Position numbers and translations under genes: made by a program
The notes under the pieces: model-generated
What the model saw: the letters and a program-made list of their open reading frames with translations, nothing else
Database searches by the model: none
What the model was told of the DNA's origin: nothing
From: an uncultured Lachnospiraceae bacterium
GTDB taxonomy: Bacteria > Bacillota > Clostridia > Lachnospirales > Lachnospiraceae
Direction: 5' to 3'
DNA length: 33,745 nt
Assembly: GCA_910586275.1 (NCBI GenBank)
Contig: CAJUIM010000024.1
Location: forward strand, 1-33,745
Part shown: positions 8,555 through 17,121 of the stretch, in pieces
Layout of the letters: every line of letters starts with the position of its first letter
How positions within the stretch are numbered: the stretch's first letter is position 1

Positions 8555-8635
8555 TGTATTTTAGAAATATCTTTTGCATTTTCGGGAAGGGGAAACATTG
8601 CCGTTACGGAATAAAAAGCGGAAGGAGTGAGCCGG

Positions 8636-11239
8636 ATGCGGAATTACCGTCCGGAAAAACGTGGTATTATTGCAGCTATACTGTTTTTTTTAATTGCTTC
8701 GGTCATTGGGATATGCGGCATGTATTATACATTACTGGAGAGTGCCCGTATCTTGGGGCGGGACTTGGTACATAGCTATGTGCAGGATGAAGAACTCAAT
8801 ATTTCCAAGTTCCGGAATCAGATCAGCCTTGGGCTGATTTATTTGGATGAAATGAACGGAAGGAATGCGGGAGAAGAGGAAAAAGAGAAATGGGTAAGAG
8901 ACTATTTCCATAAAATACAGGAGGCATTGCCCAATGTGGGAGTGGAAGCCTATGCCGTTATCGGGGGGCGGCTGATAACGGAAGATGATTGGGACGGTAT
9001 GGAGGAATATGATTTTACCCAAAGCATATGGTACCGGAAAGCGGCGGAAGCCAATGGGGATGTGATTTTTACCGATGCTTATCAGGGACAGAGGGAAGAT
9101 GCCGGGGAATGGGTGGTATCCATTGCAGCCATAGAGCCGGAAAGCGGGGACGGAATTGTCCTTGACTTAAGCAAAGAAACTTTCCGGGCGTTCCATGCCG
9201 GCCAGAGACTGCCGGAGAGCGGAGCCTATTATCTTTGCGATTCTAACGGTCAGCTGCTTTACAGCAATGTAAATGCTCGTGTTGCGGTGAGGGAAGAGGT
9301 ATTGGAAAGCTTTGCCAGAACGCTTTGCGACAAGGTAAAGCGGGGAGAAGTAACGGAGCGGGATAATAATTTCATAGGTGAGAGCGGTAAAAAAAGAGGG
9401 GTTTATTTTTCTTATGAGGATAACGGATGGTTTTGTGCCCTGACAATGACCTATGATGAATTACTGAAAGGGATGCGCAGCCTCTTTGGCTGGTATGTGG
9501 CTGTGTTCGGTCTGTTTCTGCTGACGGCGGTGCTGATGGGATTCAGGAATCGGCAGTTATCCATAGTGGTTAAGAAAGAACGGGAAATTGTACAGTCATT
9601 GGGAAATTCTTATTATGCTTTTTACCGCGTGAATGTACGTCATAATACTTATGAGATTATAAAAGGATCCGAATATATTAATGAAAGAACCGCAGCCAAA
9701 GGAGAGTATACCCAGCTGCTTCATATGCTGGCGGGGATTATGGATACGGAGAGCGGAAAGGAGTTTCTGCAGAGTTTCTCGGCGGAGAAGGTGAAAGAAC
9801 TGATTAAGAATCAGGTGGAAGGGTTCGGCGGCGAGTTCCTGCAGCGATTCGGGGAGGAATACCGTTGGGTCAATGTAAGCCTGTTGGTAGATCCGGTTCT
9901 GGGAGCAGACGAGGGGGTGCTTTGCTTCCGGAAAATTCATGAGGAGATGCAGCATCAGCGGGAATACCAGAAACTGTTGGAAGATGTGCTGGAAACTGCG
10001 GAAATGAATGAAAAGTCGCAGAAGCAGTTCTATGCCAATATGAGCCATGAAATGAAAACGCCGCTGAATATTATAATAGGAATGGCGGAGATGGCATCAC
10101 AGCCGGATGCTGCAAAAGGCAAAGTGGCAGATTGCTTAGAACGGATAAAGGATACGGCAAGACAGCTGACAGGTCTGATTAACGATATTTTGGAAAAATC
10201 CAGACTGAATCAGACCGTCACGGAGCAGAGGATGCCCTTCTTTAACATAGAGGAAGCATTGCTTGCTGCCGTTGGGGACTTTAAGTGGCAGGCGGAACAG
10301 GAGGGCAAGGAATTTTCGGTAGAAATCGACATTACGGACCGCATGGTAAACGGAAATGTCCGATATCTGATACAGATATTGAATCAATTGTTTTCAAATG
10401 CCGTAAAGTTTACCAATGCCGGCGACCGGATAACGGTGAAAATGCATCAGGCAGGGGAAGGGGATAAGCTGCGGTATAATTTTACCGTGGAAGATACGGG
10501 AATCGGAATGGCTAAAGAATTCCTTCCGAAGCTGTTTGACCCTTATGCCACGGTGAAGCGGTTCGAAAGACAGAGGGGCGGAAAGGGGCTGGGGCTTGCA
10601 ATCGTAAAGAATCTTGTGATGAAGATGGGCGGAACCATTCATGTGGACAGCGAATTAGGAAAGGGAAGCAGTTTTCTTGTGACGATTCCTTTTATGGCTA
10701 ATACTTTGTCGGAGGATGCCGCGGACACAGACATGCGGGAGGGGGATGACGGAAAAGGCGGGATTTATGAACAGGAGCTGCCGGAAGAACATTCATGCAT
10801 GGGAAAAGACGCGGGGAAAGACGACGGAAAGGGAAAGGAACTGACAGGCTGTAGGATTCTCTTGGCGGAGGATAATCCGCTGAATATGGAGATAGCAGTG
10901 GAACTGCTTCATATGGCAGGGGCAGAGGTAGACTGTGCGGAGAACGGTCAGGAGGCGGTGGAACTTTTTGACAGGTCTGCGTTGGGCTATTATGATGCGG
11001 TGGTGCTGGATATGCGCATGCCGGTATTGGACGGCTGCGGCGCAGCGAAAGCAATCCGCGGCATGGGACGCCAGGATGCATCCACGGTTCCCATTGCCGC
11101 GCTGACGGCCAATACGCTGGCGGAAGATATGGCACGGACCACACGCGCAGGGATGAATGTACATCTGGCGAAGCCTGTGTTGGCGGAAAAATTATGGGAT
11201 ACATTATATGAACTTATCCAGGAATCCAGAAAACGGTAA
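8636..11239 (+). CDS. Membrane hybrid sensor histidine kinase with receiver domain
   Basis: A 867-residue two-component sensor. TM1 is near residues 10-32. An extracytoplasmic region of about 250 residues looks like a Cache-type ligand domain (QSIWYRKAAEANGDVIFTDAYQ). TM2 is near 283-305, followed by a PAS-like region. The HisKA H-box is NMSHEMKTPLN with H471. The ATPase domain has LNQLFSNAVKF (N box), DTGIGM and GGKGLGLAIV. A C-terminal receiver (about 739-865) has LAEDNPLNM and the phospho-acceptor D792 in VVLDMRMP. A low-complexity Asp/Gly/Lys linker (about 695-735) precedes the receiver. ATG 8636 has AAGGAG eight bases upstream; GTG 8627 is less likely. The ligand is unknown. No HPt protein or separate response regulator is nearby, so the phosphate must pass to a distant partner. 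Confidence 0.93.
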   Translation: MRNYRPEKRGIIAAILFFLIASVIGICGMYYTLLESARILGRDLVHSYVQDEELNISKFRNQISLGLIYLDEMNGRNAGEEEKEKWVRDYFHKIQEALPNVGVEAYAVIGGRLITEDDWDGMEEYDFTQSIWYRKAAEANGDVIFTDAYQGQREDAGEWVVSIAAIEPESGDGIVLDLSKETFRAFHAGQRLPESGAYYLCDSNGQLLYSNVNARVAVREEVLESFARTLCDKVKRGEVTERDNNFIGESGKKRGVYFSYEDNGWFCALTMTYDELLKGMRSLFGWYVAVFGLFLLTAVLMGFRNRQLSIVVKKEREIVQSLGNSYYAFYRVNVRHNTYEIIKGSEYINERTAAKGEYTQLLHMLAGIMDTESGKEFLQSFSAEKVKELIKNQVEGFGGEFLQRFGEEYRWVNVSLLVDPVLGADEGVLCFRKIHEEMQHQREYQKLLEDVLETAEMNEKSQKQFYANMSHEMKTPLNIIIGMAEMASQPDAAKGKVADCLERIKDTARQLTGLINDILEKSRLNQTVTEQRMPFFNIEEALLAAVGDFKWQAEQEGKEFSVEIDITDRMVNGNVRYLIQILNQLFSNAVKFTNAGDRITVKMHQAGEGDKLRYNFTVEDTGIGMAKEFLPKLFDPYATVKRFERQRGGKGLGLAIVKNLVMKMGGTIHVDSELGKGSSFLVTIPFMANTLSEDAADTDMREGDDGKGGIYEQELPEEHSCMGKDAGKDDGKGKELTGCRILLAEDNPLNMEIAVELLHMAGAEVDCAENGQEAVELFDRSALGYYDAVVLDMRMPVLDGCGAAKAIRGMGRQDASTVPIAALTANTLAEDMARTTRAGMNVHLAKPVLAEKLWDTLYELIQESRKR

Positions 11240-11304
11240 AACAAAAATGTGGTATCATATGTAGGGAAGATTCCCGGAGACTGTGCATTAAAGGAGGGTA
11301 AAAG

Positions 11305-12432
11305 ATGTTATACAATGAATTTCAGGATTTAAAATTATCGGCATTGGGACTCGGCGCAATGCGGCTTCCGGTTATAGACGGGAAAGATGCCCAAATTGAC
11401 GGGGAGAAAACGGCTCGGATGGTGGAGTATGCCATGGAGCAGGGAATTAATTATTACGATACCGCTTGGGGATATCATGGAGGAAATTCAGAATTAGTGA
11501 TGGGAGAAGTTTTAAGCCGTTATCCCAGGGAAGCTTATTATCTTGCCACGAAATTTCCGGGCTATGACCTTTCCAATATGGGCAAAGCAGAGGAAATCTT
11601 TGAAAAACAGCTGCAGAAATGCCGGGTGGAATATTTTGACTTTTATCTCTTCCACAATGTATGTGAGATGAACATTGATGCATACCTTGATCCGCAATAC
11701 GGTATTTTCGATTATCTGATCAAGCAGAAACAAAACGGGCGCATCCGCCATTTAGGTTTTTCCGCCCATGGCAGTTTGGAGGTTATGACACGTTTTCTGG
11801 AAGCATATGGGGAGCATATGGAATTTGGTCAGATACAGCTGAACTGGCTGGACTGGGATTTTCAGGATGCCAAAGGGAAAGTGGATTTGCTGAATGAGCA
11901 TCATATTCCCATATGGGTCATGGAACCTTTGAGGGGCGGCAAGTTGGCTGCTTTGCCGGAAAAATATGCCGGGCGGTTAAAATCGCTGCGGCCGGAAGAG
12001 GCGGTTCCGGCATGGGCGTTCCGTTTCCTGCAGAGTATTCCGGGAGTGACAATGGTTCTTTCCGGCATGTCCAATGACGGGCAGCTACAGGACAATATTC
12101 AGACCTTCCGTGAGAAAAGGCCTTTATCGGAAGAAGAGATGGCCGCCCTGCTTTCCGTTGCTAAGGAGATGCTGGGCAAAAAAACGCTTCCCTGCACGGC
12201 CTGTCATTACTGCGTGAGCCATTGCCCCAAGGGATTGGATATCCCTATGCTTCTGGAACTGTATAACGAACATACTTTTACGGAGGGCGGATTCATTGCG
12301 CCCATGGCTATGGCGGCGGTTCCGCCAGAGAAGCGGCCGAAAGCATGTATCGGGTGCAGAAGCTGTGAGGCAGTATGTCCGCAGCAGATTAAGATTTCGG
12401 AAGCGATGGCGGAATTTGCCTGTCTGTTATAA
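11305..12432 (+). CDS. Aldo/keto reductase with C-terminal 4Fe-4S ferredoxin domain
   Basis: A 375-residue protein. The N-terminal TIM-barrel aldo/keto reductase domain (about 1-270) shows LGLGAMRLP, YDTAWGYHGGNSE (Asp and Tyr of the catalytic tetrad), ATKFPG (Lys) and FYLFHN (His). The C-terminal tail has two cysteine motifs, CTACHYCVSHCPKG and CIGCRSCEAVCPQQ, typical of two 4Fe-4S clusters. This fused architecture is common in anaerobic Clostridia, and its substrate is generally unknown. The start has a strong AAAGGAGGGT. GGGAA and TTCCC (11264-11275) form a small palindrome upstream. rarA follows after 24 bp, so the two may be co-transcribed. Confidence 0.93.
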   Translation: MLYNEFQDLKLSALGLGAMRLPVIDGKDAQIDGEKTARMVEYAMEQGINYYDTAWGYHGGNSELVMGEVLSRYPREAYYLATKFPGYDLSNMGKAEEIFEKQLQKCRVEYFDFYLFHNVCEMNIDAYLDPQYGIFDYLIKQKQNGRIRHLGFSAHGSLEVMTRFLEAYGEHMEFGQIQLNWLDWDFQDAKGKVDLLNEHHIPIWVMEPLRGGKLAALPEKYAGRLKSLRPEEAVPAWAFRFLQSIPGVTMVLSGMSNDGQLQDNIQTFREKRPLSEEEMAALLSVAKEMLGKKTLPCTACHYCVSHCPKGLDIPMLLELYNEHTFTEGGFIAPMAMAAVPPEKRPKACIGCRSCEAVCPQQIKISEAMAEFACLL

Positions 12433-12456
12433 AAAGACAGGGACGGGAGAAAGGTC

Positions 12457-13782
12457 ATGGATTTATTTGAATTTATGAGGAAGACCAATATGGAGAAGGA
12501 TTCTCCGCTGGCGGCGAGGCTGCGTCCCAAAACTTTGGATGAGGTGGTGGGACAGCAGCATATTATCGGTAAGGATAAACTGCTTTACCGTGCCATTCAG
12601 GCGGATAAGCTAAGTTCCATCCTGTTTTACGGCCCGCCGGGCACGGGAAAGACGACCTTGGCAAAAGTGATTGCCAACACCACCAGCGCGGAGTTTACTC
12701 AGATCAATGCCACGGTGGCAGGAAAGAAGGATATGGAAGAGGTAGTGGCCAAGGCGAAAGACATGCAGGGGATGTATGGAAAGAAAACGATACTTTTTAT
12801 CGATGAAATCCATCGTTTCAATAAGGGGCAGCAAGATTATCTGCTGCCCTTTGTGGAGGACGGGACAGTCATATTGATCGGGGCGACTACGGAGAATCCT
12901 TATTTTGAGGTAAACGGCGCTTTGATTTCCCGTTCGGTAGTATTTGAACTGAAGCCGCTGTCCAGGGAAGACATTAAAGCCTTGCTCCGCCGGGCGGTTT
13001 ATGACAGTGACAGGGGGATGGGGGCTTATGAGGCGGAAATAGAAGAAGATGCCTTGGAATTTCTGGCGGATCTGTCAGGCGGTGATGCCAGACGTGCCTT
13101 GAATGCAGTGGAACTGGGAATCATGACCACGGAGAGGGGCGGAGACGGCAAGATACATATTACGGTGGAAGTAGCGCAGGAATGCATTCAGAAGAGAGTT
13201 ATGCGTTACGATAAGACCGGAGACAATCATTATGATACGGTATCTGCATTTATTAAAAGTATGCGCGGCTCGGATCCGGACGCGGCGGTCTATTATCTGG
13301 CACGGATGCTGTATGCGGGAGAAAGCGTCACCTTTATAGCCCGCAGGATTATGATATGTGCATCGGAGGACGTGGGGAATGCGGACCCCCAGGCACTTCA
13401 GGTGGCGGTGGCCGCATCGCAGGCCGTGGAACGGATAGGGATGCCGGAGGCGCAGATTATTTTGGCGCAGGCAGCTGCTTATGTGGCCTGTGCCCCGAAA
13501 AGCAATGCGGCGGTAACGGCTATCGGCCAGGCCTCGGCGGCAGTGAAGGAGACGGGAAACCTTGCCATTCCCGTGCATTTGCAGGATGCACATTATAGAG
13601 GGGCGGCCAAATTGGGCCATGGGATAGGATATAAATATGCCCATGACTATCCCAATCATTATGTGGCACAGCAGTACCTGCCCTATGAACTGAGCGGAAG
13701 GGAATTTTATAAACCGTCCGGCAACGGATACGAGGCAAAAATAAGGGAACATATGGCGAAAATAAAAAAAGAGGCAGAGTAG
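12457..13782 (+). CDS. rarA: Replication-associated recombination protein A (RarA/MgsA-type AAA+ ATPase)
   Basis: A clamp-loader-like AAA+ ATPase acting at stalled replication forks, related to E. coli RarA (MgsA) and eukaryotic WRNIP1. The 441-residue protein has the leader PLAARLRPKTLDEVVGQQH, Walker A GPPGTGKT at 59-66, Walker B LFIDEIHRFNKGQQD, sensor 1 GATTENP, the arginine-finger region ISRS and sensor 2 SGGDARRALNAVE. The C-terminal tetramerisation domain ends LPYELSGREFYKP. The N-terminus MDLFEFM is typical of the family. Its stop TAG is immediately followed by the ATG of the next gene, suggesting translational coupling. Confidence 0.96.
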   Translation: MDLFEFMRKTNMEKDSPLAARLRPKTLDEVVGQQHIIGKDKLLYRAIQADKLSSILFYGPPGTGKTTLAKVIANTTSAEFTQINATVAGKKDMEEVVAKAKDMQGMYGKKTILFIDEIHRFNKGQQDYLLPFVEDGTVILIGATTENPYFEVNGALISRSVVFELKPLSREDIKALLRRAVYDSDRGMGAYEAEIEEDALEFLADLSGGDARRALNAVELGIMTTERGGDGKIHITVEVAQECIQKRVMRYDKTGDNHYDTVSAFIKSMRGSDPDAAVYYLARMLYAGESVTFIARRIMICASEDVGNADPQALQVAVAASQAVERIGMPEAQIILAQAAAYVACAPKSNAAVTAIGQASAAVKETGNLAIPVHLQDAHYRGAAKLGHGIGYKYAHDYPNHYVAQQYLPYELSGREFYKPSGNGYEAKIREHMAKIKKEAE

Positions 13783-15636
13783 ATGAGGCTTGGAAAGCAT
13801 GGGAAAGAGAAGGGGGAGAAGAAGACGGCCCGGGCGGCGGCAGCCGTTCTTATACTGCTGGCATTGGCGGCAGGCAGCATGACTCTCATATCCGGCAGAA
13901 TTTCCCAACGGAGAGAGGAAGTGTTGGAAGCCGTCCGGTTGGCGGAGGAAGAAAGGCGCAGGGAAAAGGAGCTGGCAGAGGAGGAGGAAGAGAAAGCGGC
14001 TAGGGAACAGAGGGAGGCTGTCTATGAGTTTGGCTTGGAATCCGGCGCAAATGTCTTCGAGGCTGTCAGGAACCGGCCCCCTTCGGTAGAACTGGACGGA
14101 GAAAACACGCCGGATTTTGTGTCGATTGACTCTTGCAGGATTGACACAAAGACAAATAAGATTTCCGTCAGCGCTTCGGCGGAAGGGCTTCCGGTCAGCG
14201 ACGATAAATTTTATTATCTTTTTTCCGTGAAACCTTATGCAGAAGATATTCCGGAGGACAAGGAGCCTTTAAAGAGATGCTATAAAGGAGAGCAGATGGT
14301 GTTCCATGTGCCCAGATATTTTGCCGGAACGGAGAGCGCGGTCCTGAATAAATTTGTAGTGGCAGTCAAAAAGGACAATGTTTATGTGCCTGTCAGCCCG
14401 TCGCATTACGTTACGAATCAGGGAGAAACATCCAGATATAAGGCAGGGGGAAATCAGAAGTCGTCCAAGAAAGGGCTTCTGGTCGATCCGAATAAGCTGC
14501 GTACATCGGAATTGGATGACTTAGGCGTAAAACATGCGGCATACAATATTCCGGTTTCACGCATCTTGGGGCCGTCCACGGACACGATCCATGAGACGGT
14601 TTATTACAAGTATAATGGAAAAAGCTATGCGTTTAACGGACAAGTTCTGTCGGAATATGATTTGGTATTCAGCATACTGACGGCCAAAGGGATAGAAGTA
14701 TCGGCAATTGTCTTAAATGATGTGTCTCATTCTTATCCGCAGCTGCTGCATCCGTTGGCGCGTGGGGGAATCGGAAGTGCGCCCTATTATGCATTCAATG
14801 CCACCGATGGTGAAAGCTGTGAGTATTTGGCTGCCATAGGTGCCTTTCTGGCAGACAGGTATTCCGGCAGGTCGGGGAACAAAGGGCTGGTATCCAACTG
14901 GATTATCGGAAATGAAATCAATGCAAGAAAAGAATGGAACTATATGGAATATGTCAATCTGGAATCTTATGTGGAAGAATATGCCCGGGCATTCCGGATG
15001 TTTTATAATTCCATCAAAAGCATCAACGGCAATGCCAAGGTCTATATTTCCTTGGATCAGCAATGGGATCGGAATATCAACGGAAACAGGAATTATGATA
15101 CTAAGGATATTTTGGATGAATTTAACCGGCAGATTAAGCAGGAGGGGAATATTGACTGGGGATTGGCCATACATCCCTACAACGTGCCTTTGACCACGCC
15201 TTATATATGGAATTCCAGCAAATATGTGAAAAAGTCTTTGGATACCCCTATGGTTACTATGGCAAATATTGAGGTGGTCACGGATTATCTGGAGCGGGAG
15301 GAATTTCTGACGGAGGATGGGGAAGTGCGTTCCGTTTCGCTGAGTGAACTGGGATACACGTCTTCTATGGGAGAAAATGTGCAGGCAGCGGCTATTGCGT
15401 ATGCCTATAAGAAAGCCGAGGCAAACGAACATATCGATGCGGTTCTGTTTTCCAGGCAGACCGATGCCGTAGAAGAGATTGCACAAGGTCTTGCCCTTGG
15501 CATTAACCGTCCGGACGGTTCCCATAAATATGTTTATAATGTATACAAATACATGGATACGGATCAAAGCCAGGCCTATACGGACTTTGCCAAAGGCATC
15601 ATCGGCATATCGGATTGGTCACAGATTGCGGAATGA
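13783..15636 (+). CDS. DUF5722 family protein, membrane-anchored, glycoside-hydrolase-like
   Basis: A 617-residue protein. A basic N-terminus is followed by a signal-anchor (about residues 18-36, AAAAVLILLALAAGSMTLI) and a charged coiled-coil stretch (about 45-80, rich in EEERRREKE). A beta-rich region (about 105-215) precedes a large domain resembling DUF5722. In that domain I see GNEIN (E378), a sequence HPYN, and SELGY (E522). In clan GH-A TIM-barrel glycosidases an Asn-Glu pair supplies the acid/base and a later Glu the nucleophile, so I infer a retaining glycosidase-like enzyme outside the membrane; this is not proven. The DUF assignment is from memory of the family. The gene starts directly on the rarA stop and ends one base from the convergent DUF4364 gene. 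Confidence 0.8.
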   Translation: MRLGKHGKEKGEKKTARAAAAVLILLALAAGSMTLISGRISQRREEVLEAVRLAEEERRREKELAEEEEEKAAREQREAVYEFGLESGANVFEAVRNRPPSVELDGENTPDFVSIDSCRIDTKTNKISVSASAEGLPVSDDKFYYLFSVKPYAEDIPEDKEPLKRCYKGEQMVFHVPRYFAGTESAVLNKFVVAVKKDNVYVPVSPSHYVTNQGETSRYKAGGNQKSSKKGLLVDPNKLRTSELDDLGVKHAAYNIPVSRILGPSTDTIHETVYYKYNGKSYAFNGQVLSEYDLVFSILTAKGIEVSAIVLNDVSHSYPQLLHPLARGGIGSAPYYAFNATDGESCEYLAAIGAFLADRYSGRSGNKGLVSNWIIGNEINARKEWNYMEYVNLESYVEEYARAFRMFYNSIKSINGNAKVYISLDQQWDRNINGNRNYDTKDILDEFNRQIKQEGNIDWGLAIHPYNVPLTTPYIWNSSKYVKKSLDTPMVTMANIEVVTDYLEREEFLTEDGEVRSVSLSELGYTSSMGENVQAAAIAYAYKKAEANEHIDAVLFSRQTDAVEEIAQGLALGINRPDGSHKYVYNVYKYMDTDQSQAYTDFAKGIIGISDWSQIAE

Positions 15637-15637
15637 C

Positions 15638-16153
15638 TTAAAACAATTGTTCCGTCAGGTATTGATAGATTTCCTGATTTTTCTGCCGCCAATTATCGCA
15701 GATAGCGGCGGCAGACTCTTCGGTAGGGACGGAGAGCGTAAGGTCAATCAAAGTAACCTGTTTTTCCCGGGCAATCAGGTGTGCTTCATATTCTCCGTTG
15801 GTGGATTTGTAATAATCGGCCAGAACAGAGGATTCGTTTCTCATTTCTATTTCGTTTTCTTTGAAGAACTCGCTGATTTCCGTCCGGATGGCCTGACTGA
15901 TGTTGTTCCGGAAAAAAGCCAGCGTACTGGCTCCCTCGGCCGTAAGGGAGAGATAGGTCCGGTTGCCTGTAGTATGGGCAGTAAGCATGGAGGATTCGCT
16001 AAGTTCACTGATGGCCCGCTGTAAAGTAAGGAAATTGGTATATTCTTTTTCCAAGATAAATTCGCTTATCTGTGCGCTGGTCAGAGGAAAATTCACTTTA
16101 TCCAGCATATAGAGTATGATTAATTTATAAATGGTCAGCGGTTTGTGCGGCAT
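15638..16153 (-). CDS. DUF4364 family protein, winged-helix-like
   Basis: A 171-residue protein matching the DUF4364 family of Clostridia. The N-terminal part (LTIYKLIILYMLDKVNFPLTSAQISEFILEKE) reads like a winged helix-turn-helix of the PadR/MarR kind, followed by TLQRAISELSESSMLTAHTTG. The C-terminal part is an alpha/beta domain with alternating hydrophobics (VTLIDLTLSVPTEE). A role in transcription is therefore plausible but not established. GGAAGGGAG lies upstream of the ATG. The first 29 bp overlap the end of the upstream radical SAM gene, so the two are translationally linked. Confidence 0.85.
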   Translation of the reverse strand: MPHKPLTIYKLIILYMLDKVNFPLTSAQISEFILEKEYTNFLTLQRAISELSESSMLTAHTTGNRTYLSLTAEGASTLAFFRNNISQAIRTEISEFFKENEIEMRNESSVLADYYKSTNGEYEAHLIAREKQVTLIDLTLSVPTEESAAAICDNWRQKNQEIYQYLTEQLF

Positions 16154-17117
16154 AACACTTTTCTCCCTTCCAATATTTTCCCTGATAAGAGTTCTGAAGC
16201 TTCATGCGGTGATGAAGTGCATTCAGTACTTTTTTCTTTTCCAGGCTCCATGTGGGCGCGGCCAACAATTCCCTGGCTCCGTCTCCGGTGACGCGGTGAA
16301 TCACCGTGTCCGGGGAAAGATGTTCGATACAGCTTATTACAATGTCCAGATATTCTTCCATAGTGAGAACCCGGAATTTTCCTTTTTCATAATCAAGTGC
16401 CAGGTCCGTTCCCCTCAATACATGGAGAAGCTGAAGCTTAATGCCGAAAACAGGCAGCCGGTTCAGATAATCCACGGTTTGCAGCATCATATTCCGGTCT
16501 TCTCCCGGAAGCCCTAAAATAACATGGACGATGACGGGAACCCCCAATTCATGCAAGGCCGTTACCGCCTGAACAAATCGGGAGAGGGGGTATCCCCGCC
16601 GGATGTAGGCCGCCGTCTCTTTATGGATGGTCTGGAGTCCCAATTCAACCCAAAGGAATTTATCAGGATAGTCATTCTTCAGAAGACGAAGCAGTGACAG
16701 AACTTCCGCCGGCAGGCAGTCCGGCCGGGTGGCAATGGAAATTCCGGAGACGAAGGGCAGTTCCAAAGTTTCCCGATAAAGTTTTTCCAGATACGGGACA
16801 GGGGCATAGGTGCAGGTATAAGCCTGAAAATATGCAATGAACCTTTCGGAGCCTGCCGTTTCCGTCCGAGCCGCCAAGGAATCAGGAGGAACGGCAAATT
16901 CGCCGCTGCCTCCTGAACTGCAGAAAATACAGCCTCTCGTATCCAGTGTGCCGTCCCGGTTGGGACAGGTAAAGCCGGCATCTATGGAAATTTTCTTCAT
17001 ACGGCATCCGTACCGGTTTTTCAGGAAAGCTTCCAACGAATAATATCGTTTGTCATGCCACTTTCCGGAAATGGTTTCTTTCAGAATCTCTTTCTGACTA
17101 AAATTCCGCTTGTCCAT
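16125..17117 (-). CDS. TIGR01212 family radical SAM protein (YtqA-like)
   Basis: A 330-residue radical SAM enzyme. The cluster motif is CPNRDGTLDTRGCIFC (about residues 50-65), the unusual C-x11-C-x2-C spacing of the TIGR01212/YtqA group related to Elp3. Other family marks are SGGSGEF after it, VELGLQTIHKETAAYIRRGY and VHVILGLPGED. The reaction is not known to me. It follows the malic enzyme gene by four bases. No clear Shine-Dalgarno precedes ATG 17117, so it is probably translated by coupling. The WHDKRYYSL segment near residue 20 is the usual family N-terminus, so the first 18 or so residues are an extension. Confidence 0.92.
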   Translation of the reverse strand: MDKRNFSQKEILKETISGKWHDKRYYSLEAFLKNRYGCRMKKISIDAGFTCPNRDGTLDTRGCIFCSSGGSGEFAVPPDSLAARTETAGSERFIAYFQAYTCTYAPVPYLEKLYRETLELPFVSGISIATRPDCLPAEVLSLLRLLKNDYPDKFLWVELGLQTIHKETAAYIRRGYPLSRFVQAVTALHELGVPVIVHVILGLPGEDRNMMLQTVDYLNRLPVFGIKLQLLHVLRGTDLALDYEKGKFRVLTMEEYLDIVISCIEHLSPDTVIHRVTGDGARELLAAPTWSLEKKKVLNALHHRMKLQNSYQGKYWKGEKCYAAQTADHL

Positions 17118-17121
17118 AAAA

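Larger units (their letters stand above)
8205..8635. other. 431-bp intergenic region between argS and a hybrid kinase gene
   Basis: No credible protein-coding gene. From left to right it holds an imperfect palindrome (8245-8334), an unassigned stretch (8335-8450), a sigma-A-type promoter (8454-8482) and a terminator-like hairpin in the leader (8514-8548). A ribosome binding site for the next gene (AAGGAG at 8622-8627) closes it. Confidence 0.75.
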
